Positions 16,073-25,346 of a DNA stretch of 64,000 bases are shown here, piece by piece. Source of the stretch: Thermoproteota archaeon (lineage in GTDB: Archaea > Korarchaeota > Korarchaeia > Korarchaeales > Korarchaeaceae). The DNA lies in contig JALSOH010000009.1 in NCBI GenBank assembly GCA_026986575.1, positions 1 to 64,000 on the forward strand, in the 5' to 3' direction. Position 1 is the first letter of the stretch. Each line of letters begins with the position of its first letter. The notes under the pieces are model-generated. The model searched no databases. It had not been told where the DNA came from and worked only from the letters and a program-made list of their open reading frames with translations. Made by a program: the position numbers and the translations under genes.

Positions 16073-16659
16073 TCCTCCTAACTAGGAGGCTCAGGAGATG
16101 CATCTAGACAATCTGGGAGGGTGGACCTGAAACCTAATTGCATACCTCTATGCGAGAATCTCCTTAACAGAAAAGGTCCGAGCCATTCACTCAACACTAC
16201 TCAGACTCGAAGCAGATTTCTCAGCGTCCGGCATCTTCCAAGACAATTAGCCGCCCATCAAATCTTAAGGAACTCATTGATTGTTGAGAGGACTCCATCA
16301 TCGCCAGCGGCGATTCTCCTGACTGGAGCACTATGACCTCCCCTCAAGAACGGTGTCCTCATGTGTACACCTCTGGACCTCAGCAGGGAGGCAAAGCACC
16401 TGGCTTGGTGGTTGACCCATCAGTCACTCATTCTCACGACGGATCACTCAGGGTGGATGTGATTAGGATGAATAAAAGGGAGCGTTCCGGTACAAGTAGA
16501 ACACCCAACTGGAGGCATCTGAATCCCCCAAATTACAATTTCGATCCTAGGTAGGCTTGACTCGCCCGTTAGATAGCTTTGGAGAGCTCCGCATGACCCT
16601 AATGTCCCCTAACTATGGAACGGAATCTCGTGCATGGCGCGATCGCGCAAGTAAAAAAT
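16073..16659. other. Non-coding or eroded stretch
   Basis: About 590 bases with only short open frames lacking recognisable motifs, initiation signals or steady codon preference. It adjoins the decayed HEPN/MNT pair, so it may hold more degraded accessory DNA. I see no RNA gene in it. Confidence 0.4.
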
Positions 16660-16712
16660 GAGAATTTTTAATTCTCAAGCTTTTTATATGGTTGAGAGAA
16701 GGTAACTCTCAA
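16660..16712. promoter_or_regulatory. Promoter with two inverted repeats before AAA ATPase gene
   Basis: GAGAATT-TTT-AATTCTC (16660-16676) precedes a TTTTTATATG TATA box (16681-16690). Then TTGAGAG-N7-CTCTCAA (16692-16712) overlaps the start codon. Both dyads share GAGA/TCTC arms and bracket the TATA box, as expected for a repressor with two operator sites. Confidence 0.55.
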
Positions 16713-17932
16713 TGGAGGAGCTGATCGAGTCCCTCAATCCATGGTGGATGGGCGAGGAAGACCCCGCTCTAGCGAGATGGAGGGCTCTCCGTTTCAAGGT
16801 TGTTCCTAATTGGATACGTAAGCTGTCACTCGACCCCTTCTCACTAAACTTCGTGGTGGGTCCCAGGCAGGTCGGTAAGACTACAGGGATCAAGCTCCTG
16901 ATAAGGGAACTCCTGAATCCGAATTCCATAAACCCAGCATCAATCCTGTACTTGAACTGTGAGATATTCCCCTCCTTCAGGGATCTGCTGGATATCCTGA
17001 GATGGTACTTAGAATTCAGGAGGAGGAAGGGAGCAGGTCACTCCTACATATTCTTGGACGAGGTCACCTCTCTGGAGGGGTGGTGGAGGCCGATCAAGGT
17101 CCTAGTAGACTCAGGAGATCTTCTAGGGGATGTCATAGTTGCAACCGGCTCCTCGTCGATTAAAGTTAGGAGGGACGCCGATTTCTTCCCAGGAAGGAGA
17201 GGAGCGGGAAGGACGGTGGAGGTGATCCCCCTATCATTCAGGGAGTACGCGAGGATGATGGGAGCAGATACAGATAGCCAGGTGAGGAGGGCCTTCCAGG
17301 AGTACTTGGAGGTGGGCGGTTTCCTGTCCAAGATGAACGGCATGCCCGATGCGGAGTTGATAAGTGGATACCTGAACGAGATGGTGAGATTCGGGAAGAG
17401 CCTAGAGATAGTGAAGGAGATCGTGGCATCCCTTTTCAGAAAGGCCCCATCAGCTGTGAGCTACCGCTCCCTCGCTGCCGATACATCGGGTTACTCATAC
17501 AAGGTAGTCCAAACGTATCTGGAATTTCTGAAGGACCTCTATCTGGTAGGAATAGCTTATCTAAAGGATGATGGAGTGAAGTACAGAAAGGAGAGGAAGT
17601 TCTTCTTCAGGGATCCTGCACTAGCTAGGGTGTTCAGTCAGTGGGCAGATCAGAAATTTTTGGAGTCCGCTCTCTACGAATGGGTGGTCCAGGAACACGT
17701 CTACAGGGAGTACGGAAGGGTATTCTACTACAGGAATGGCTACGAAATAGATGTGGTGGCAGATGGCCTCAAGGTAGAAGTGAAGGCGGGAAAGCCGCAC
17801 AGGAGATACCCCAAGGGGGTGATCCTGCTGGACGAGTCCAACATATGGAAATTCCTGCTGGACTTGGGTGGTGATCTCTGGATAGGCGGAGGTGAGGAAC
17901 CCGGTCCCATCGATTTCGATGGGCTTTTGTAG
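16712..17932 (+). CDS. AAA-family ATPase with DUF4143-type C-terminus
   Basis: Walker A is VGPRQVGKTTG (about residues 49-59) and Walker B is SYIFLDEVTSL. The region EYARMMGADT and GGFLSKMN fits the AAA_14/DUF4143 family. The C-terminal part (YYRNGYEIDVVADGLKVEVKAG) resembles the PD-(D/E)xK-like fold found at the end of this family. The role of these ATPases is unknown; they are frequent in archaeal mobile or defence-rich regions. A leaderless start fits the TATA box at 16681-16690. Confidence 0.85.
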   Translation: MEELIESLNPWWMGEEDPALARWRALRFKVVPNWIRKLSLDPFSLNFVVGPRQVGKTTGIKLLIRELLNPNSINPASILYLNCEIFPSFRDLLDILRWYLEFRRRKGAGHSYIFLDEVTSLEGWWRPIKVLVDSGDLLGDVIVATGSSSIKVRRDADFFPGRRGAGRTVEVIPLSFREYARMMGADTDSQVRRAFQEYLEVGGFLSKMNGMPDAELISGYLNEMVRFGKSLEIVKEIVASLFRKAPSAVSYRSLAADTSGYSYKVVQTYLEFLKDLYLVGIAYLKDDGVKYRKERKFFFRDPALARVFSQWADQKFLESALYEWVVQEHVYREYGRVFYYRNGYEIDVVADGLKVEVKAGKPHRRYPKGVILLDESNIWKFLLDLGGDLWIGGGEEPGPIDFDGLL

Positions 17933-17986
17933 GAGGACCCAGCTGTTTAGATGGTGGTCCCCCAAAGAGCACTGAAACTCAGGAAC

Positions 17987-19030
17987 ATGGAGCTGATACC
18001 TGTCTGGGCTGATTCACTGGGAGCCAAGTCCTTCTGCACCCTCGTCAGAACTCCCGACACCTCCATCGTGGTGGATCCGGGGATAGCGATAATGCATCCC
18101 TCCTTCCCCGCGTCGTGGGAGATGAAGGAGAGGTGGCTGATTGAGGGTTATGAGGCTATTTCCGAGGCAGTGAAGGATGCGGACGTGATAGTCATAACTC
18201 ACTACCATTACGACCACTACACGGACTTCGAAGAGCTCTTCTACAGGGGAAGACTGATCCTAGCCAAGTCCCCGAACGAGTACATAAATGATTCTCAGAG
18301 GGAGAGGGCCCTGCACTTCTTCACCAATCTGTTCTCCATGGAGGGGATCGAGCTCGATGAGGTTATGGAGGAGCCCTCTGAGCTGGAGATCGGAGATCCG
18401 TTGGAGCAGATTCCTCACGCCATGAGTTTGGACTACGCCGACTACTCGGAGAGGAAGAGAGAACTGCTGGATAAGGGGATGAAGTGGTTCTCAAAGAGGG
18501 TCGAGAGGTGGAGGAGGTATGATAGGATACCGGAGCACGATGGCGGGGTCTTCAGGTTGAGGTTCGCCGATGGGAGGGAGTTCACCTTCGGCGAGACCAA
18601 GTTGAGGTTCACTCGGCCCATGTTCCACGGAATTGAGTTCAGCAGGGTCGGCTGGGTTATCGGCTTGACAGTGGAGAGGGCCGGCGAGAAGGTCCTGTAC
18701 ACTTCGGATGTGAACGGGCCCATAATAGAGGACTACGCTGACTGGGTGATAGAGGAAGGACCAAAGGTGGCGCTGATAGACGGGCCGGCCACCTACACCT
18801 TGGGTTACATGCTGAACCGGATAAACCTGGGGAGGGCCGTCGAGAACCTGAAGAGGATAGTCAGGGAGGCCGGATGCGATCTGATCCTGCTGGATCACCA
18901 CCTCCCTAGGGAGCCTAGGTTCAGGGAGAGGCTCAGGGAAGTATACGAGCTGGCTGAAAGAGAAGGGGTTCGCGTTGTCACGGTGGCAGAGCACCATGGA
19001 AAGGTGCCTGTGGTCCTCTCATCTGGCTAG
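17987..19030 (+). CDS. UPF0282 family metallo-beta-lactamase-fold hydrolase
   Basis: Begins MELIPVWADSLGAKSF and contains the metal motif ITHYHYDHYTD (H-x-H-x-D-H), later TSDVNGPI and LLDHHLPREPRFRE. These features match archaeal UPF0282 (MJ1629-like) proteins, whose substrate is unknown. ATG 17987 fits the family N-terminus; an in-frame ATG at 17951 would add 12 residues. It directly follows the AAA ATPase gene. Confidence 0.88.
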   Translation: MELIPVWADSLGAKSFCTLVRTPDTSIVVDPGIAIMHPSFPASWEMKERWLIEGYEAISEAVKDADVIVITHYHYDHYTDFEELFYRGRLILAKSPNEYINDSQRERALHFFTNLFSMEGIELDEVMEEPSELEIGDPLEQIPHAMSLDYADYSERKRELLDKGMKWFSKRVERWRRYDRIPEHDGGVFRLRFADGREFTFGETKLRFTRPMFHGIEFSRVGWVIGLTVERAGEKVLYTSDVNGPIIEDYADWVIEEGPKVALIDGPATYTLGYMLNRINLGRAVENLKRIVREAGCDLILLDHHLPREPRFRERLREVYELAEREGVRVVTVAEHHGKVPVVLSSG

Positions 19031-19652
19031 GCCCTTTCAGATTCCCGTGATCTCCATCCAACCAAGCGCGCCGCTCGATCTTTGTCCACACTTGAACTTT
19101 AGCTGATTAACGAATCTCTCATGACAGATGACTTAGAGATCTTAGAGAGGAGATAGTAGACCTCTGGAGCGGTGAAGTTTAATAGAAAGGCGGCCACAAT
19201 TGCCTGCTAACTTACAGATTTCATCCTCTATTAGCTGCGTAGACTATTGAAGTGAGATGCTCACCAGATCGAGGTTAGAGATATTCCGAAGTGGTGATGG
19301 GGAGCCTTCACAGAGTGAAAACCCCTGCCAGCGAGGAGGGGGGTACACCCTGCCGGAGAGGGCGCTCACGATACAGGATGTCTACGACCACGCCTGCCTC
19401 TTGACCGAGGATCAGAGGGAGGAACTGTGCAGGGAGTTCTACAAGGTGAATAAGGGGACCTCTGGGGGGACGAGGGTGACGGGACGGAAACTTAGCACAT
19501 CTCCTCATAATGAGGTCCTCCCTCTCCAGCTAACCTGATGGTGCATGCGTAGTGCTCTCGAAGACAGCGACAACACTAGCAAAAACTTGGAGTTCACTGT
19601 GGCCACCCTCTACAAGTATTATAAACTCCAATTTCCATATATACAGGTAGAA
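19031..19652. other. Weakly coding or non-coding stretch
   Basis: A 93-residue open frame (19257-19538) includes LTIQDVYDHACLLTEDQREELCREFYKV, which could be a gene fragment. The remainder lacks coding character and I recognise no family. A TATA-like TATTATAAAC near 19617 belongs to the downstream membrane protein. Confidence 0.35.
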
Positions 19653-20231
19653 ATGAACAGAGAGGAGCTCAAAGTCAGGATAAGGAGGATCTTAGGCTCG
19701 CTGATAAAGCTCACCATTGCAATGATCGCCTTAGCCGCCCTAGATGCCATGTTCGGGGGAATGAAGTTCGAGGCCTTCGGCCTCCTTCTGGACACTAGCG
19801 AGATCCTAGGAGGAGTTAGGCTCCTAGCGATCATATACTACGGGTACTGGGTCCTGAGGGACTCGCTCTTCTTCTTAGACGTGTTGAGTGACATCCTCGC
19901 GAGGAGGTTCGGTCTGGGGGAGAAGGGGAATTTGAGGAGGGCAGGCTTGGACTTCCTCTACTTGCTATCCACGGCCCTAGCGTGGTTCGGCCTCTCACCC
20001 TTCTTCAGACTACTGCCGGACACGGTGATCAGGATTATCTCCGTCCTATTCATCCTGATCTCACTACTCTTCGTCTACGATCTGGTGAAGACCGTGTACT
20101 CGATGCTCAAGATAAGCTTCGAATCCTTGGTGGAGACCCTTTCCGACCTGTTGGGGAGGGAGCTGGTGGGGAGATCAGGGGAAGAGGAGGAGAAAGTAAA
20201 TCTCGCTCACGACAAGGTGAAGGAAGGTTAG
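19653..20231 (+). CDS. Integral membrane protein, unknown
   Basis: From ATG 19653 (AGGT seven bases upstream, TATA-like box about 30 bases upstream) there are 192 residues with about four hydrophobic helices, for example LIKLTIAMIALAALDAMFGG and VIRIISVLFILISLLFVYDL. The C-terminal tail is charged (GRSGEEEEKVNLAHDK). It converges with, and overlaps by 57 bases, the permease gene on the other strand. Family unknown. Confidence 0.65.
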   Translation: MNREELKVRIRRILGSLIKLTIAMIALAALDAMFGGMKFEAFGLLLDTSEILGGVRLLAIIYYGYWVLRDSLFFLDVLSDILARRFGLGEKGNLRRAGLDFLYLLSTALAWFGLSPFFRLLPDTVIRIISVLFILISLLFVYDLVKTVYSMLKISFESLVETLSDLLGRELVGRSGEEEEKVNLAHDKVKEG

Positions 20232-21428
20232 TGGAGCTCCGTACTTGGTGAATTCCATCGGGTTGAGTCCTTCCTCCTTCTGGAGGACTCCAACAGCCAC
20301 GAGGGAGGGGGGCGAGGCGAAGTAGGTCAGGTTACCTCCTATATTAGCTCCCACCGCCACCGCGTAAGGGAGGACCTTGGTGAGGGAGGGCATCGCCTTC
20401 AGTATCGAGGTGAAGGTGAGGGCCACGGGTATGTTATCCACGAACCCGCTCAACAGCCCAGAGGACCACAATGTCAGAGTCAGGAAGGTGAGGGGAGTCT
20501 CCCTCAACCCACCCATGTAAGAGGAGATATAGTTTAAGAGGTCAGCCTTCTCCACGCCTCCCACCACCACGTAGAAGGAGGCTAGGAAGAAGACGGTGGA
20601 CCAGTCCACGTTGGAGAATATCTCGTCCGGATCGGCCCCACCCATCCAGAGCATGAGAGTAGCCATGAGGAACGCGACGAGGTCCATGGGGAATTGAGGT
20701 AAGTTGGCCACGATCAGGGCGAGGAAGGCGGAGAAGATCAGGAAGGACCTGACGAGCTTCCCCCTCGCGAAGGAGCTCCTAGTGGCGGTGAGCTCACCTC
20801 CTCCCTCTCGGTAGAGGCCACCAGTCGCCACCCCCACCAACGCAGTTACGGTCGTGAGTAGGAGGGATAGGGGCAGGGCCACCCTCAGGAACTCGTTGAA
20901 GCTTATCCCGAAGTTGAGCGCGACGATCAGGTTGGGTATGCTACTTATCATCAGGCCCATGGCCCCGCTGTTTGCGATCACGGCTTCGTAGATGATCCAC
21001 TTCTTCAGGTTGATGCCTAGTCGATCCCTGAGGCTGGTGGTAATTGCAGCCATGACCAGCATGGCTGGGAAGTTCGCTAGGAAGAGGGTGACCGCCAAGG
21101 TTAGGTACATGAAGGACACGAAGAGAAGGTTCCTCCTCCTAGCGAGGGCTCTCGCTACGAGAAGGCCCATCGCTTGGAAGAGTCCCGACTCGGAGAGCCC
21201 CTCCACTAGGATGAGGACTCCCACAATAAAGAGGAGGGTGTGCCAGTCAATGAAGTTGAAAACCTCCTCGGGCGAGAAGAGCCCGTAGACATAGGCGCCG
21301 AAGTACACCATGATGGCGGCGCTGATCATGGCTGAGGTGGCCCTGTGGTACTTCTCGGTGACTAGGAGGAGTATCGATAGTAGGAAGACTCCCAAAATCG
21401 CGAGCTGAGGATCAGTCAGCTGGATCAT
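20175..21428 (-). CDS. ArsB/NhaD/SLC13-type permease
   Basis: A 417-residue polytopic protein with about eleven helices. Motifs such as ANFPAMLVMAAITTSLRDRLG, SGAMGLMISSIPNLIVALN and VGANIGGNLTYFASPPSLVAVG match the ion-transporter superfamily that includes ArsB, NhaD and citrate/dicarboxylate carriers. The substrate cannot be read from the sequence. It overlaps the upstream 105-residue gene by 17 bases. Confidence 0.85.
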   Translation of the reverse strand: MIQLTDPQLAILGVFLLSILLLVTEKYHRATSAMISAAIMVYFGAYVYGLFSPEEVFNFIDWHTLLFIVGVLILVEGLSESGLFQAMGLLVARALARRRNLLFVSFMYLTLAVTLFLANFPAMLVMAAITTSLRDRLGINLKKWIIYEAVIANSGAMGLMISSIPNLIVALNFGISFNEFLRVALPLSLLLTTVTALVGVATGGLYREGGGELTATRSSFARGKLVRSFLIFSAFLALIVANLPQFPMDLVAFLMATLMLWMGGADPDEIFSNVDWSTVFFLASFYVVVGGVEKADLLNYISSYMGGLRETPLTFLTLTLWSSGLLSGFVDNIPVALTFTSILKAMPSLTKVLPYAVAVGANIGGNLTYFASPPSLVAVGVLQKEEGLNPMEFTKYGAPLTFLHLVVSEIYFLLLFP

Positions 21429-21729
21429 TCCGTTCCCCAGCCGATCTAGCCAGCTCCTCCACCTTACTCAGGAAGTTCTCGTCCTGTTCAAGCCCCCTCG
21501 CATCCTCAACTGGTATATCGAGGGGAATTATGAGGAAAGAAGCACCTTTCTTCTCTAAGAAGAGGTGTGTCAGCCTCTCCACCCTCTCTAAGTAATACTT
21601 GTTCTTAAGGAGGTTTTCCAACCTCTCCTGATCCACTTCTCCCTTAAGATATATTTTCACCCTGACGAAAGGCCTTATAGCTCTCTCCACCTCATCTCGG
21701 AGATCCTCATACTTGTTGAGTTTGCTCAT
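21412..21729 (-). CDS. Small hypothetical protein upstream of permease
   Basis: From ATG 21729 this reads MSKLNKYEDLRDEVERAI, then RVKIYLKGEVDQERLENLL and GASFLIIPLDIPVEDARG, a mixed alpha/beta protein of 105 residues. An upstream extension is open but lacks sense, and CTTTTTAGC lies about 30 bases before this ATG. Its 17-base overlap with the permease suggests a regulatory partner. Family not recognised. Confidence 0.6.
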   Translation of the reverse strand: MSKLNKYEDLRDEVERAIRPFVRVKIYLKGEVDQERLENLLKNKYYLERVERLTHLFLEKKGASFLIIPLDIPVEDARGLEQDENFLSKVEELARSAGERNDPAD

Positions 21730-21830
21730 CGAGTCGTCTTCATCAGATAAAGCTAAAAAGTTGCTTTTCCAGCCGCTAACTGACACTTCCGTCAAGGACG
21801 AGTTATTTTGTCTCCCTACCCATCTGAAGT

Positions 21831-22727
21831 ATGTTACTGAGTACGGATGTTGGAGCCCTTGATAGAGTATCGGCACTGATATCAGGCCTAGGCCTCTCGC
21901 GAGATAAGTACGAGGATCCTCTTTTCTTCCCACCTAAGGATGATTCGGTGGAGAGGCAGCTCGGCTTCTTTCTATCAATGGTTGCCATAGATCATCGTAC
22001 CCGCACAGAGCTCACCGACTTCTCCGCTGAGATAGAGGGCAGGGAGCTGGTAGGAGCTGATCTCCTTTACTACCTCGGGATGGGCGTATATGAGGACAGG
22101 AGATCATTCACACCGGAATGGCTCGCTCACCTGACCCCGGAGGAGGCCAAGCGATTACTTTGCTTCGAGGAGAATTGCGTCTGGGATTTCTACACGAGGA
22201 TATTCCTGCTCAGGGATCTGGGTAGGAAGGTGAGAGAGAGCTTCGCTGACCTGCTGCTCGTCGATGGCTTGGAGGAGCTGATATCTAACCTGTCGAGCTT
22301 CAGGGCCTTTGAGGATCCGGTGAGGAAGAAGGCGTTCCTTCTCGCTAAGTTCCTTGATGGCAGGGATTTGGTCAGGCTCGAGGGTGAGAGGCAAGTCCCC
22401 GTGGACAATCACCTGATCAGGATAGCGATGAGGCTGGGCATGGCCGATCCATCCGAGGATCTGCTTGAGAGAATGCGTAGAGATATAGAGCTCACGAGAG
22501 AGGAAGATGTGGAAGTCAGGATGACTGTCAGGGAGATTTGGAAGGAGGTATCAAATAGGAGCGGGGTAGAACCTTTCACACTTGACGATTTCTTATGGCC
22601 TTTCGGTAGATCCACATGTAAGGAAAAACCTAACTGCAGAAAGTGCCCTCTATCAGAGGTGTGCAGGGCTAATTCCACGGGAAGATACTGGAAGGAGCCG
22701 AAGCACACCCTCACTTGGTACTACTAG
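21831..22727 (+). CDS. HhH-GPD-like DNA glycosylase relative with Fe-S cysteine cluster
   Basis: Near the C-terminus are four cysteines, STCKEKPNCRKCPLSEVCRA (C-x5-C-x2-C-x5-C), like the Fe-S loop of endonuclease III/MutY glycosylases. The preceding VPVDNHLIRIAMRLG parallels VDTHVxRVxxRLG of that superfamily. The N-terminal half is helical. I infer a DNA repair glycosylase or relative, not tied to a substrate. Its start overlaps the upstream promoter region of the divergent 105-residue gene. Confidence 0.62.
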   Translation: MLLSTDVGALDRVSALISGLGLSRDKYEDPLFFPPKDDSVERQLGFFLSMVAIDHRTRTELTDFSAEIEGRELVGADLLYYLGMGVYEDRRSFTPEWLAHLTPEEAKRLLCFEENCVWDFYTRIFLLRDLGRKVRESFADLLLVDGLEELISNLSSFRAFEDPVRKKAFLLAKFLDGRDLVRLEGERQVPVDNHLIRIAMRLGMADPSEDLLERMRRDIELTREEDVEVRMTVREIWKEVSNRSGVEPFTLDDFLWPFGRSTCKEKPNCRKCPLSEVCRANSTGRYWKEPKHTLTWYY

Positions 22728-23070
22728 GCGCGAACACCAGCCAGGATGGGTATCTCCAGCATGTCAGGCAGTTAGAGGTATCGGTTCGCTGATAGATAGG
22801 CCAATTTTGCCCTGCCTCCTTTCTTAAAACCCTTTGACACGCCCAACAGCCGGTCCCATGATTCTGTCATTTTTAACCTGCAACTGATGCCAGAAGGTCC
22901 GCGAAAACATTTGGAGGATTTAATTTCCGAGAACTTCACTGCTGTTCAATAGACAGTGGCGCTGCTGACGACTGAGAGACAGTGATCTAAGGTGTTCGAT
23001 ATGCCCTGATTAACGTACGTACCCGATTCTCAGGCATCCATCACTCTGCCTAAACTCTAATTTCATGTAA
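22728..23070. other. Intergenic stretch, nothing recognised
   Basis: About 340 bases without a convincing open frame, RNA gene or repeat, between two convergent genes. Confidence 0.4.
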
Positions 23071-23814
23071 CTACCTCTCATAAATCGGAGCATCCAAGAA
23101 TCTCCCATACAGCCTCAGGATTTCCTCCTCGCCCTCGCTCTCGTCACCGTAGATGAGGACCCCCTCGTCAACTATGGTCTTAGCTAGGGCTAGGTCCACC
23201 TCTAAGTTTAGCACAACCAGATCGACCCGAGCCTTAAGTAGGTCCTCAAGCTCCACTTGGAGTCTCCCTACGTCTAGCATGCTTCTGGGTTTCTCTTCCA
23301 GCTTAACGGCCAGATCCACGTCATTACCGCATCCCTCCCTAGCTAGTGAGCCGAAGACGAACGCTAGCCTTATGCCCAGCTCCCTAGCTCTCTCCCTTAT
23401 CCTCTCTCTAACACTGTCCAAGCATGGATCTTCAGCTAACCTGCTCAGACGCTCTATCAACTCCGGGACCTTCTCAGCGAGTTCCTCAAAGGCCCTCGTC
23501 TCCATCTCCCTGTCTATGTCACCGTACATGTGAACTAGGATATTTCTGAACCCCGCTACTCCCTCTAGGAACTCCCTTAAGCTAGGATCTACGACATCCG
23601 ACAGCCATCTTGCGAGGTCCTTGTACGTATCCGGTTTTCTCCCCTGCCTCTTTGAAGCGAGGACTGCTGCGAAGTCCAAAATTACTTGGGATATCAGCTG
23701 AGCGAGCCGCTCGACCGCATAAACACTCTCTGTTCCCGACCGGTAATTGCTCAGAGCCTCTACGAACTCTCTATAGTAATACTCCAACTTCTCCAACAAT
23801 TTCTTGAGCTTCAT
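23071..23814 (-). CDS. HepT-MntA fusion: toxin and antitoxin in one chain
   Basis: Residues 1-130 form a HepT/DUF86 HEPN domain with an intact FRNILVHMYGDID (R-x4-H-x-Y). Residues about 140-247 form a MNT nucleotidyltransferase with LAFVFGSLAREGCGNDVDLA (GS...DxD). Normally HepT and MntA are separate genes, and MntA AMPylates the HEPN tyrosine to block RNase activity. Here both are joined through RLAEDPCLDSVRERIRERA, so regulation must occur within one polypeptide or oligomer. I found no sign of a lost stop codon or frameshift. Confidence 0.85.
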   Translation of the reverse strand: MKLKKLLEKLEYYYREFVEALSNYRSGTESVYAVERLAQLISQVILDFAAVLASKRQGRKPDTYKDLARWLSDVVDPSLREFLEGVAGFRNILVHMYGDIDREMETRAFEELAEKVPELIERLSRLAEDPCLDSVRERIRERARELGIRLAFVFGSLAREGCGNDVDLAVKLEEKPRSMLDVGRLQVELEDLLKARVDLVVLNLEVDLALAKTIVDEGVLIYGDESEGEEEILRLYGRFLDAPIYER

Positions 23815-23958
23815 TATGATATCTCAAGGGGCTGATCTAAAAGACCTTACCGTGTACAGGGATGCAATTCACCTTCTAGGGTTCGCATCCCAATTCCTCA
23901 GGGCCTATTCGTACAGAGATCTATTAAAGGACTCCCACTCGACAGTAATCACGCAAAC

Positions 23959-24369
23959 TCACCCCCTTTCACGCTTTACTATGTTCTTTATAACCTCATC
24001 TAGGTCATAGTACTCCAGATCGTTCACGAGAGCCGTAGCTGCGTGAATTGAATCGAAGAAGGAGAGTTGGGAGTACTTAACCCTCAGCTCAGCAGCACCC
24101 GATATTATCTCGAATGTCAGTTCAGGGAAGGAGGGCCTTGTATACCTCCTTATTAAGGATTCCATGGCAGCGAGAGCCCGACTAATTCCCTCCTCAGGCA
24201 ATCCCTTAGACTTAAGTATCAAGGAAAGCTCAACGAGCGAGGCAGGAGAGATAAAGATCTTCACTTCACCTTCCCTCGCCTGCTTCAGCAGATCGACGGC
24301 CCACCCACGATTCCTGTCCCTCGGATTCAAAGAGACCAAGAACCCCGTTTCTAGTAGGACTTTTGTCAA
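23959..24369 (-). CDS. vapC: VapC-type PIN-domain toxin
   Basis: A 136-residue PIN protein: VLLETGFLVSLNPRDRN at the first strand (Glu where Asp is usual), SLVELSLIL with the conserved Glu, and LSFFDSIHAATALVN with Asp. The terminal acidic motif is less clear (YYDLDEV). It overlaps the upstream AbrB antitoxin gene by 4 bases. Confidence 0.83.
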   Translation of the reverse strand: MTKVLLETGFLVSLNPRDRNRGWAVDLLKQAREGEVKIFISPASLVELSLILKSKGLPEEGISRALAAMESLIRRYTRPSFPELTFEIISGAAELRVKYSQLSFFDSIHAATALVNDLEYYDLDEVIKNIVKRERG

Positions 24370-24608
24370 GCGGACACCTCTTCCAAGGCCTGCTGCTCAG
24401 CTACCCTCCTGAGCTCCCTAGAGAACGTGAGATCACCCAACAGCTCCTCTAATACCTTCTCCGGATCTTCCAGCTTTTTTATGAGGATTCCACTCTTCTC
24501 TAATGTTATAACTACCTTGTCACCTTCCCTCAAGCCAAGCTTTTCCCTCACCTTCTTCGGGAGCACTATCCTCCCCTTACTGTCTACCACCGCTTGCATC
24601 GTATTCAT
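24366..24608 (-). CDS. vapB: VapB-type AbrB antitoxin
   Basis: AbrB hairpin AVVDSKGRIVLPKKVREKLG, then KVVITLEKSGILIKKLEDPE and an acidic helical tail. ATG 24608 lies about 22-25 bases after a TTATTTATA box, consistent with leaderless translation. A longer in-frame start at 24644 would include the promoter. It is coupled to the PIN toxin. Confidence 0.83.
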   Translation of the reverse strand: MNTMQAVVDSKGRIVLPKKVREKLGLREGDKVVITLEKSGILIKKLEDPEKVLEELLGDLTFSRELRRVAEQQALEEVSA

Positions 24609-24644
24609 TAGTGGGTCCCACCTATAAATAATTTCCCACCTCAC

Positions 24645-25346
24645 CTCAGGTGTTCAGCACAGATGTCCTAGAATGTCGAAAGAAACACCGAAAGAATCAC
24701 CCTTTAACCGCTGAGTATTCTTCCACATGAGCTTGACCCTCCCGTAGTAGATCCTGATAAAACTTCCCAAGAAAAAGTAAAATGGAACTCTACTATCCTC
24801 AGTAAGGAATAGAATTAGCTGGTGGTGAGGAACTCTCGGCTCCCATAGAGGAATTCATTGAGGTCGTCGATTCCTTTACCTAAGCTGGATCTCAACTGAG
24901 TCGATATTTACGGAAGAATGCCTTCTATTGCTTCTACGGGATCATCCTCGAGTTCAGGTATCTTCATCGGAGACAGCTGAGATCCAGAGCGAGATCGTCT
25001 CCCCACCTCCCGCTTAGTGATCCTCCGGTGTGACCGAACCTCTTCATGATCGACTCTTTGAACCATCTTCTCTGGTCTGGCTGTCCATGCTCACTCAGAT
25101 CGTTGCTGGAATTAGGCTCCCGTTATTTTTCACTTATCGCCACTTAGCCATACGCAGCAATAATTCCCGGATATCGACCTTCTCCAACCCAGAGTCGGGC
25201 GACCCGAAACATTGGGACCCGACCTATAGAGAGGAACGATCTTCAGATCCAAGCCTCCCCTTTAATCCACTTAGCTTCCGGCCTCATGGAAAGGTGAGAA
25301 ACAGGCCCTGCTCTCTTCCAGCCTGTTATAATTGCGAGAGGGATCC
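24645..25346. other. Long non-coding or eroded gap
   Basis: About 700 bases. An open frame at 25030-25533 on the plus strand is Pro/Ser-rich, partly antisense to the thiQ-like gene and without a ribosome site. No RNA or repeat structure was recognised. It may be remnant accessory DNA next to toxin-antitoxin genes. Confidence 0.35.

Noticed and set aside
19257-19538. 93-codon plus-strand frame as a real gene
   Set aside because: Low-complexity start, no clear ribosome site or family; kept only as a weakly coding stretch.
22728-23070. tRNA or small structured RNA
   Set aside because: I looked for T-loop and acceptor-stem patterns and box motifs and found none convincing.
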